Of a stretch of 64,000 nucleotides of DNA, positions 37,321-48,600 are shown in pieces. Origin of the DNA: Alentia gelatinosa (Eukaryota > Annelida > Polychaeta > Phyllodocida > Polynoidae); contig OX465579.1 of assembly GCA_950022655.1 (NCBI GenBank), positions 177,267,263 to 177,331,262 on the forward strand. Direction: 5' to 3'. A program made the translations under genes and the position numbers. How positions within the stretch are numbered: the stretch's first letter is position 1; every line of letters starts with the position of its first letter. The notes beneath the pieces were generated by a model. It was given only the letters and a program-made list of their open reading frames with translations, had not been told where the DNA came from and did not search any database.

Positions 37321-38100
37321 ACCTCAGGTAATTTTCTAGTATCTTCACCCCACGTGAGACGCCTATCTCCATGTCGGGCTCATATGTGCGAACCGCACAG
37401 TAATAATAATGACCTTTAAGACAAATGAAACTGATTCCATTCTCATAACCTCTCCGTTACCTTGCCACAAGTACTGCAGTACTCTGTAACCTCACCACTA
37501 TCTCATACATCCTACCCTCCATTTGCCAGGTGATACTAGTGACGATATCTCCTCATGGTGTGAGGTGGTTTCATTTGTCTCGTACTGCAAATGCCCACAG
37601 GAGATAGCAAAACAATGAATATTTATTTGTACGCTAAGTTGCGTAATTTGCCAAGGTATACTGCTTTTTGGAAAGCAATAACAAAAGAAATAGATTGAGG
37701 CAATTTGGCTTTAATTGGTCAAAGTTATTGGATCATTTAAACATGAACCTCGTGTGTTACATTGCAGATTAAAATGCGTATTACAGTCGGTCAACGATAA
37801 CAAAAAAAAATAGTAATAACTTACAATGTAGTCCAAAATTATTTTTTTTAAAGTAAAAGAAAGAAAGCAATAGGATAGGAAGATATGTTTTTTGTCTTTT
37901 TGCAATTACTTGTAATTGATTCTAATTAAAGCATGAAAGGCGAAGGCAATGAATATAATTCCAGGACCTCAAAAATACCATATAAAATATTCATTGATAA
38001 ATAAGGGGCAGAGAAAGCTAACAAAAGAATTATCCTTCTGAGAAAAATTGTATTCATTATCACCCCCTACAAAGTGCACATAAACATGTAAATATAATGT
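37321..38100. other. No recognised gene
   Basis: AT-rich, short ORFs only. Confidence 0.4.
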
Positions 38101-38259
38101 TGATATCAGGAGTACTACATGAATATATACATGTATATTTAATGTTGATATCAATTATCTACAGACCCCTAGGGGTACTACATATATGCATACATATATA
38201 ATATTAATATTTCATTATCTCCAGGCCCCCAGGAGTACTTCATGTATACATATATAATA
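38100..38259. repeat. Exon-edge array upstream of the SUEL exon, outer part
   Basis: Units of ~60 bp with CAG followed by an exon-like GCCCCCAGGAGTACT (best at 38225-38239) or diverged forms at about 38108 and 38165. Confidence 0.75.
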
Positions 38260-38545
38260 TTATCCTACCCCTAATAAAAAGACGCCATAGGCTTAACATG
38301 GGACTTGTTTATGTCACGGGTGTGACATAAAGTGTTCTTTATGCCACTACTTTCTGATACTGAAAAAATATGGAAACGGGGTAGGATAAAATCTAGATGC
38401 CACTCGTTTGAGTTTGAGCTTATTTATGCCACGCATTTTGTTGGCTCCATAATGTCACTCGTCTTCGACTCGTGAAATTATGGAGCCAACAAAATGCGTG
38501 GCATAAATAAACTCAGACTCAAACTCGTGACGCCTCTTGATATTA
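38260..38545. mobile_element. Double-module hairpin element, family D, copy 1
   Basis: Module 38260-38390 (TTATCCTACCCC to GGGGTAGGATAAA, with CCATAGGCTTAACAT), then a long hairpin: ATGCCACGCATTTTGTTGGC pairs with GCCAACAAAATGCGTGGCAT, loop TCACTCGTCTTCGACTCGTG (38455). It interrupts the exon-edge array. Confidence 0.85.
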
Positions 38546-38980
38546 TTATTTTTTATCTAAAGGCCCCCAGGAGTAATACACATACAGATACATATATATT
38601 TTTTTCATCTTCAGCCCCCAGGAGTCCTCCACATACATAGATAGTACTACATATGTAAACATGTCAATATGATATTAATTCCCAGGTCCTCAGGAGAACC
38701 ATACATGTATTTAATATTATCTTTTTTCAATCTGCAGGCCCCCAGGAGTACTACACATACATATATAGTACTACATATGTTATCATGTCAATATGATATT
38801 AACTCCCAGGTCCTCAGAGTACCATACAGATATATAATATCATCTTTTTTCCTCTGCAGGCCCCCAGGAGTCCTCCACATACATATATAGTACTACATAT
38901 GTACACATGTCAATATGATATTAATTTCCACTCCTCAGGAGTACTGTACAGATATATAATATTATCATTTTCCTCTGCAG
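38546..38980. repeat. Exon-edge array with decoy 3' splice sites
   Basis: A ~122-bp unit starts at 38615, 38738 and 38860, and the true exon at 38981 follows in the same register. Each unit begins with the first ~15 bases of the exon (GCCCCCAGGAGTACT or close) directly after an AG; those at 38738 and 38860 follow a pyrimidine tract and CTGCAG. A half-unit inner copy (TCCTCAGGAGTAC type) lies in each. Confidence 0.9.
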
Positions 38981-39259
38981 GCCCCCAGGAGTACTGTCAG
39001 TGGGAGGAGTTTAACGCCAAGTGCGCCGACGACGAGATGGTGGTCTTCACCAACGCCGTGTACGGGAGGATGCACCTGGGGCGCTGCGTGAACCGCGACT
39101 TCGGCTTCATCGGGTGCGGCTCCAACGTGCTGCCCACCATGCACCTGGAGTGCTCCGGGCGGCGCCAGTGTCAGTTCGGCGTCACTAATCTGCACGGCAA
39201 CCACGACTGCTCCAACGACCTCACCGCCTACCTGGCCGCCAGCTACGAGTGTGTCAAAG
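38981..39259 (+). CDS. Exon: SUEL / galactose-binding lectin domain
   Basis: This 279-nt exon (93 codons, phase 1 at both ends) encodes a complete SUEL-type (rhamnose/galactose-binding) lectin domain. It has eight cysteines (in the contexts EYCQW, AKCAD, GRCVN, GCGS, LECSG, RQCQF, HDCSN, YECVK) and the segment NAVYGR, which matches the family's YGR sugar-contact motif. The second family motif, usually DPC, reads HDC here, so sugar preference may differ from classical L-rhamnose lectins. The acceptor is TCCTCTGCAG ending at 38980 and the donor is GTGGGT at 39260. The exon is strongly GC-biased against AT-rich introns. Both edges are copied in tandem into the flanking introns. Confidence 0.9.
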
Positions 39260-39634
39260 GTGGGTCCGTGTAATCTGTGTTTGTAATTGTAGTATGAACT
39301 AGACTCTGAGGAGGAGGATATATGTGTATATATAATATATATATATACATGTATATATATATATATATATTATATAAATACCTCACGGCCTACCTGGCCG
39401 CCAGCTACGAGTGTGTCAAAGGTGGGTCCGTGTAATGTGTGTTTGTAATTGTAGTATAACCTAGACTCTGAGGAGGGTGATATATGTGTGTATATGATAT
39501 ATATATACATGTATATATTATATATACCTCACCGCCTACCTGGCCGCCAGCTACGAGTGTGTCAAAGGTGGGTCCGTGTAACCTGTGTTTGTAATTGTAG
39601 TATAAACTAGACTCTGAGGAGGGTGATATATGTG

Positions 39635-39696
<62 letters not shown>

Positions 39697-42600
39697 CCTC
39701 ACCGCCTACCTGGCCGCTAGCTACGAGTGTGTCAAAGGTGGGTCCGTGTAATGTGTGTTTGTAATTGTAGTATATACTAGACTTTGAGGAGGGTGATATA
39801 TGTGTGTATATGTATTATATATATACCTCATCGGTTACCTGGCCGCAAATATTATCAAAATTTCACAATAATTAGAATAGACTTAGCAAATCCATATGAC
39901 GTCATCTCAAATTCACTACGCCACGGCCGTGCAAATCATAGGCTCGTTTCCATTGGCCGATGAAAACGGCGGAGATGTTTTGAGTTACCCAGAAAGTCTG
40001 TCAGTGGTGGCCCCGACTGTGCTTTCACTCAGTGGTCGGTAATGACGCATTGCACATCTAAGCAGAAAGAGTCGTGGGTTATTTCAGGAGCTGGGTTGTT
40101 TCCATTGACCGATTTTGGGTCAGGAGTGCCAAAAAGTCTGTCTGTGGTTCCTGACTCTAGATCGGTTACAGGAAATCGGTCGATGAAAACGGGGCTTCTG
40201 AGGGGGAGCCCTGTGTGTTAGGTGATCAGTAAGGTACATAAGTTCTCTCTCAGCCTTTATCTCACCCCTGAAATAAATGTCCATAGGCTTAACATTGAGA
40301 ACTCGTTCTCCATGCCCCTACAAGGATTGCAGTCCGTTCTCCATGGTCCATATCCTAAGGGTTGTCCATTCTTTTAGTGTGTGCAGGGGTGAGATAAATA
40401 CAGAAAGCAACTCGTTTTCATCAAAGAAGTTGTTCTCCAACTCGTTTGAATGCCATATGATATTCACGTTGCTGTCGCCTTGTTCATATCACACCGCATC
40501 AAACTCGAGGAGAACGACGACCTTGCCCAAAACTTGTTGGTTTCTTCTTTAGTTTCCATCCCTGTTTCTCTATCGTTCCCCCATTCACTCCTCATATATT
40601 TCAATGTCTCTGATTTTCTCCCAATTCAATTATCATGGATCCCGGCCATCATAATGCAAAGTAAAGATCACTCTTAGAATACCGAGGAGATCTTTAGGAT
40701 TATCATTTTCCCATCAAGTATTTCTACATTTCTATTGCATTAAACGTTTTTGTTTGAACACAATATGTTTGTTCCCATAAATATTTTCCCATTTGTGTTG
40801 CATTATATATTTTTGTTTAAACTCCATATGTCTGTTCCGATCAATGTTGCATTGTGTATTTTAGTCCTGAGTTCCGTATGTTTCCGCCTCTACCTTTTCT
40901 TTATAATCGGATATTTATGTAAATGAGAGTGAACATTTTAGCGGCAGTTGGGATGAACTTGAGGCCAGGTTATTAACCTCTCCACAGAAGTGAATAATTG
41001 TGTTTTCACCTCTGTGGGTAATTCCCAGGCGTGGACGTGAAAGAGATAACAACTCCCGCTACGGAGCACCTCGTCTGGAGCCCCAATGAGCTTCTCCAAA
41101 GAGCAGTTTAGATAGAGGCCAGGAGGCTCTAAAAGGCAGGGTCCCTTAACGAGATTAAATATTTATCATTTAAAGTAATTAGGATAGTGTAAAAGAATAT
41201 CATACGGAACACCTACAGATACGTACGTGTTATAGCATATGTTCGTTATCTCCTTCTTCCGTTATTGAACATATATTTCCCCTCTATTTCATATATTCTA
41301 CATGTTTTCCCTTTACTCTCAGTTACTCCTTCTCTCCCTTTCTCTCTCTCTCTTTCTCTCTCTGTTGCTCTCGGTTTTACCTTGTCTCTTATACATTTCC
41401 CCTGCATCTCCAAGTTAGTTTTCCGCTGCCTCTTGCTGTTAACTCTCTGTCTCTCTCAGACTATCTCTCTGTCTCTCTCTCTGTATCTCTCTATCTCTGT
41501 CTGTATCTGTCGTTCACCGTCTCTCTCCTTATCTCTCTGTCTTTCTCTGTATCGCTCCGTCTCTGTCTAACCTCTATCTTTCCCTCTGTCTCTCTCTCCC
41601 TTCCCCTCTCCTCCCTCTCTTCCCCCTCTCCTCCTCCTCCCTCTCCTCCTCCCTCTCCTCCTCCTTGTCCTTCCTCTCTCCTCTCAGGGGATCGTTTTTC
41701 TCCTCCCTCTCCTCCCTTCCCAGCCCATCTCTCCCCCCTCTCTCCTCCCTCTCCTCCCCTTATCCTCCTCCCTTCCCCTCTCTTCCCCCTCTCCTCCTCC
41801 CTTCCCATCCCTCTCCTCCCCCCTCTCTTCCCCCTCTCCTCCTCCCTCTCCTCCCCTTCTCCTCCTACTTCTCCTCCCCCTTATCCTCCTCCCTTCCCCT
41901 CTCCTCCCTCTCCTCCCCCTCTCTTTCCCTCTCCTCCTCCCTTCCCATCCCCTCTCCTCCTCCCTCTCCTTCTCCCTTTCCTCCTCCTTGTCCCACCGCT
42001 CTCCTTCTAGGGAATTCTTTTCTCCTCCCTCACCTCCCTCTCCTCCTCCCTCTCCTCCTCCCTCTCCTCCTCCCTCTCCTCCTCCCTCTCCTCCTCCCTC
42101 TCCTCCACCTTATCCTCCTCCCTTCCCCTCTCCCCCCTCTCCTCCCCTTTTCCTCTCAGGGGATCTCTTTTCCCCTCCCTCTCCTCCCTTCCCATCCTCT
42201 CTCCTCTCCCCTCTCCTCCACCCTCTCATCCCCCTCACCTCCCCCTCTCCTCTCAGGGATCTCTTTTCTCCTCCTACCCCTCTCGGTGACGATCCGCCAT
42301 GTTAACACTAATCCCTCCCCTCCTCACCCTCCCGGGTCGCTTTTAACCGATCAATAACGCTGTTTGTTGTCTATGTACGTGTGAATCGCTCCTAATATCG
42401 CTCCCTTCCCCGGACTACTTGCCCTATTGTAGTCCCTAAGAGGCCCCGGCGGACGTAGACTCGGCGGTGAAGCGGCACTTGAAGTCGATTACTGCGCGTC
42501 GCCCTTCTCACTGCCTGTTATTTTAATATCCTTCCATTATGTTCCCGCGCCTGTCTCCCGCTAGGTGGCAGGGTGGTGGTAGGGGGGCAGGAGCACAGTT

Positions 42601-45600
42601 TAATCTGCATAATCTTCATCGAGGTGAACTCGTTAAAATGTCTAAGTGTATCGATCGAGGGAGAATCGTTATATGGATGGGGGATTTTAACCGTATAGCT
42701 GTATGTTAGCCTTTTAATGTTAAAATCTCCACAGATACAGAAACTTAAAAGGTGGATTCTTCAGAGATTTGAACTCGAGATTGATCTTCAAAGTATCTCA
42801 TGAGCAAATCCCAGCTGGAGAGATCCTTCATGCTCAGTAGAAGTGACGTGTGTGAATCGATGGCTCAGTGAAATACAAACTTCAGAAACAGATTACAACG
42901 ATTAATCTCACTGCACTTTATCTGATACATTTACGAAGAGTGGGTCCTATATTTTGAATTTCTGTATAAAAAACACAAAAAATTAATCAATTTCATATCA
43001 TATCTGTTTTCATAGATTTGCCCGCCAGTTCAGTTACTTCCCAGATCCCTTCCGGAGGATTAGAATATACAGTAGAACCCTGCGTAAGCGGTCACTCTTT
43101 GTTCCAAGCCACAGCGTCCGTTTACGCAGGGTGCCCGCTTGCACAGGGTTACATAAATATCTAATATAGGGAACCGTTCCTACTGAAGGTGTCCGTTAAT
43201 GCCGGGCGTCCGCTTATGCAGGGTGTCCGTTAGGCTGTGTTCTACTGTACTACTCTAACAGGGAGACTATGCCATGTGGTACTACATAGGTCGGTTCAGA
43301 TATTACCTGGTTTGTCGGTAGTTTGATGACGTCTACAGATCCCAGTCAATATAAAACCAGAAATCAAATCTTAGGTTTATTATATACCTGTGCCAGTATG
43401 TTACACAAATACCAACCTCTGTTAGAGGATTGGAATTAAATATATACCGGCACAGTATGGTGGTATAAAATGATGTACCACCCTACTTTGAATACAAATT
43501 CTGATTGGCTGAAAAGAATTACACTGACCTACTTAGGAAGTGCTGGCAGTGACTTGCACAAGGATCACAGGAGTTGAAGGGAAAAAAAGAGTAAAAAATG
43601 TGCTTGGAGCATATATTCTGTGCTTGACTTTCACTAAGATGTCAAGAGATATACCAGCACACTTTAATCGAATCCAGCTCGGATGTTGTCATATTTCCTT
43701 ATGTAATTCCTCAGATACTTATATTTGAAGGTATATAATAAAATAAAAATGTATTACCTTACTGGTACATATTCACATACCTTGAGCTCTGTGAGCTCGT
43801 GGAATATATTTTATCAAAAGAAACGTGGTATGTGAGTATGTACCAGTAAGGTATATGCATTTTATCTTAATACCATCTTTATCGATACCTGTGCTCTGTA
43901 CAGTACCTTGGCACCGGAATGCCAAGTAAAGCCGGCAGAGTAAGTCCACAAGCTGAAGAATGTTCCCTAAGGCCCGGCGTCCACCTAGTACGATAAAAAT
44001 TTAGACCTACCGATATGGCTCCGATACAAAAAGTCGATATTGGAGACATATCGGGAAGGTGCAAAATCGTAGACATATGTCTAGACATGCCAATACACCA
44101 TGCAATTATGGGTTTTTTATCAGTGTCTAATCACAGAACTGTGGTCAACTGCCCTGATATTAGGTGACCTTCCGACGCGATTTTGATTTTTTATCGGGAG
44201 GTGCATCGTAGACCATATCGGATCCATATCGTAGTAGATCCGGGCCTTACTCAACCACAGAGAGGGTTCGGAAAAACCTACTACCACTGAATGAGGCTCC
44301 AAAGTGTTCGCTCAACACAGAGGAACACACAGAGTAACCTGTTGACCTGCTGCATAATCCTGGTGAACCCGTAGCACTTCTGTGCACGGGCCCACCGGAA
44401 TCACCACACAGCAGGGATCGGCACCTGCATCTTCTAATGTAAACCGAACACACCACCACTCAACTGACCCGATCCTTACAGATTTATGGAATTTGATAGC
44501 ATGATATAGATTTATTGATAATATCAAGAGACGTCACGAGTTTGAGTCTGAGTTTATTTATGCCACGCATTTTGTTGGCTCCGTAATGTCACGAGTCGAA
44601 GACAAAATAAGTGGCAAAATAAGTAACAAAATAAGTGGCATAAATAAGCTCAAACTCAAACGAGTGGCGTCTAGATTTTATCCTACCCCGTTTCCATTTT
44701 TTTTCAGTATCAGAAAGTAGTGGCATAAACAACACTTTATGTCACTACCCGTGACATAAACAAATCCCATGTTAAGCCTATGGCGTTTTTTATTAGGGGT
44801 AGGATAAATACATATATACACACTTATATATGTAGGATACATATGTGTATTATATATATACATATATCAATATGAGGTATGTGTAAAATTGGTGGATTAG
44901 ATAGCGAGTTCAGAAGGAAGGACGAGGTGAGTTTTTCATTAAAAACTCGGCATAAATCTCCTTGCTTTTTTTTTATCAGTTTTTATGACAATCCACAAAC
45001 TTTTTTAATGAGATTTTCCTTCACGCCCAGCCACGTATAACAAACAGCAACGACAATAAAAAGCCAATAAAACTGACTATAAAACATGCCCCTCATCACT
45101 GTTAAGTGAATCACGCAGTTGGAGACTATATCTAACTCTTATAGCACGCCATTCTACTTCAGTAAAAACCTTATTTTATCGCCCGTCTACTCACTCTCCA
45201 TGCAGAGTCTTTGATATACACTATACACTGTAGTGGGAATGTTCGGACTATGAGGCATAACTTTGAATATAAAAAAATGTGAGAAGTATTTAGCAGATTG
45301 CAAAATAAACCAACAAGTTTTGGTCAAAGTCATCATTCGCTACGAGTTTGATGTAGAGCGATATGAACAAGGCGAAGCTGAGTGAATATCACATAGCATT
45401 CAACAGATGACTTTGACCAAAATGAGTTGTTATCTGTATTCATTTTACCACTGTATACACTAAAGAAATTGACGACACACGAGATGTAATAATCCATGGA
45501 GAACATACTGCAATACTCGTAGGGGCATGGAGAACGAGTTCTCGATGTTAGGCCTATGGGGCAAAAATACCATGGGTGAGATGAAGCTATTGTGAATTAG

Positions 45601-48600
45601 GGGCCCTATTTATACCTATATCAAGCCATACCCCAAAATGTTTTTTTAATGTTTTTCTTTGCTTGCCATAGGGAGCATTATCTGCAATTACTACTTAGCA
45701 ATGGGTTTTAAGAACTTCATTGTTGATCAGTTTCACTAAGCATACCACAAGTACCTGCCCACAAATACATCACCTTTCTCTTTTCCGGTGGTTATCAGTT
45801 TAACATGAACTAGTCCGCCCTCTCCACTAACCCCTCACCTTTTGTGTTTCCTCCATGGTATATTAGTTTAAAAAGAACTAGTATACCTCTCCACTCAACC
45901 TTACCTTTCTTTCCTCCAGTGGATCTCAGCTTACTTATAACCAGTATACCTCTCCACTTACACCTTACCTTTTCTTTCCTCCAGTGTTTATCAATATAAC
46001 ATGGCCTTCTATACCTCTCTACTTACACCTTACCTTTCTTTCCTCCAGTGGATCTCAGCTTACTATGAACCAGTATACCACTCCACTTATACCCTACCTT
46101 TCTCTCCTCCAGTGTTTATCAATATAACATGGCAATCTATACCTCTCCACTAACCCCTTACCTTTTCTTTCCTCCAGTGGGTCTCAGCTTACTATGAACC
46201 AGTATACCACTCCACTTATACCCTACCTTTCTCTCCTCCAGTGTTTATCAATATAACATGACCTTGTATACCTCTCCACTTACACCCTACCTTTCTATCC
46301 TCCAGTGGATCTCAGCTTACTATGAACCAATATACCTCTCCGCTTACACCCTACCTTTTCTTTCCTCCAGTGTTTATCAGTTTAACATAAACTTGTATAC
46401 CTCTCCACTAACGCCTTACCTTTTCTTTCCTCCAGTGGATCTCAGCCTACTATGAACCAGTATACCTCTCCACTAACCCCTTACCTTTCTCTCCTCCAGT
46501 GGATCTTAGCTTACTAAGAACCAGTGTACCTCTCCACTTACACCCTACCTTTTCTCTCCTCCAGTGTTTATCAATATAACATGACCTTCTATACCTCTCC
46601 ACTTACACCTGTTCTTTCCTCCAGTGTTTATCAATATAACATGGCCTTCTATACCTCTCCACTAACACCCCACCCTTTCTCTCCTCCAGTGGTTGGCTGT
46701 GAACGTAAGATGTGCGACACCTCCGACTACCTCAAGGTCTCCTCCTCCAGCGGCTACCTCAGCAGTGAGGTCACCTACCGGAGCGGGTGTGGGACGGCCT
46801 CCTGCCCCTGGGTCATCCAGGCGTTACCGGGTCAGAAGGTCAACATCACCCTGATGGACTTCTCCGGGGGCCACAACAAGCTGACGGCGGGGACCGACCC
46901 CCGCAAGGCCTGCTACCGCTACGCCACGCTGCGAGAAGCCAACACCATCACCCGCGACCTGACCATCTGTGTGGGCGACGAGCGGAAGCCCACCAACCAG
47001 GTGTACACCTCAGAGACGGGGACCGTGTCCGTGACCCTCTACACGGCAGAGACGCAGGAGGAACTCTTCTACTTCGCCCTCAAATACGAAGGTGGGTTTT
47101 AGTTGTGAGAGAAATAGAGGGAATCTATGTTCCGGTGAGCAAAAGTTCAAAGTAACGAGGTAAGGCTTGGAAAAATTACTGCCCAAGGCGTCAGCCACGG
47201 ACAGTAATTTTTCCAAGCCTTACCGAGTAACTTGGTTTCCTTATTCCTATATACAGTAGAACCCCGCCTAACGGACACCCCTCGTAAGCGAACACCCCGC
47301 GTTAACGGACACCTTTGGTCGGAACGGTTCCCTATATTAGATGTCTAATTTACCCTGTGTTAGTGGTCACCCCGTGTAAGCGGACACTTTGGCCCGGAAC
47401 GGAGGGTGTCCGCTTACGCGGGGTTCTACTGTACCTTCAAATATCGATAAAAATGCTTAATTCTTTACCTGAAACACTTCCGAAGCAAATGGCCACCCTT
47501 ATCGAGTAACCACAACAGCTATTGTTTCGTCCCGCTGCTGTATTGTATCACATGATCAGAGCAGGATGTAAACGTCAGAGCGGGCCGAAAACATGAGAGC
47601 GGGACAAAAACCTCAACCTCAACACATAACTTATTTTTAATGCACCCCCCAGCAGCGGTATGTAACTCTAGTTAGTTCAATAATGGGTATATAGGAATAC
47701 ATATTACTATACACCTATGGCCGAACATGTATGAAATACTGCCCGCTGCTAGGGGTGCAGTATAAATAATGTTTGTGCCCGCTGTGACAGCGGGCTGTAG
47801 TGAATTGCAGTAGTCTTTGTGGTCTTTGTAAAGTTTATAAAAGGGTATTTTAAATGATTGGGAGGTGTATAGTAATAAGAAAACATACTGACTGAGCCTG
47901 TATGGTGTCCGGTCTCGGTCATTTGATAAAAAAATACGGCCCTCCCACCTACGGTGTCGGGCCGTATTTTCATCATCAAATAACCTCGAACGGCCCTCCG
48001 TACGGGCTCAGTAACCACGTTTACTCATATCAAGTGATTACATCCCTCTCATAAGACCTCACACTCTCTAAGTGGTATTCTGTACAAGGTACGCTCTATG
48101 GGAGAAGAATTCTTAACAAACTAGGCTTAGAGCATTGAGAATCCACTGGCACACAGTTTTCCCGCTAGGTGGCATCATTGAGATGATAGGAATCTGTGGG
48201 TTGCATTGATATACGTCTTTAGCACGGGAGGCAGGCCAGTGGATTCTCAAGGCCCTAAGCCTAGTTCGTTTAGAATTCTTCTCCATAGAACGTTGTGAGA
48301 ATATAGAAAGTGTGTGATCTTATTAGAGGGGTGGTGATAGGCCGTTATACTCGGTTGATGGGGGACTCTTTGGACGGATATCCTTTTTTTTATTCTCTTA
48401 CGATATTCCCATGCCGTGTCGCACAGTGTCGCAATATACATGTAATGTAAAATACCGTACGGCAAAATACCGATATGTAAAATGGATTTCTTTATATAGA
48501 TTTTTGTCTATTGTAAAAGTGCGATAAAAGCCGATAGAATGAGGTATAAGGAAGGATATATGTCACACTTCGATAAAGCTTTAAGTCCATTAGATTAATC

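Noticed and set aside
43879..44088. Recurring small ORF MSRHMSTILHLPDM...
   Set aside because: It occurs at 12703, 43879 and 62688 only because it lies in the right end of the family-R MITE; frames and lengths differ between copies.
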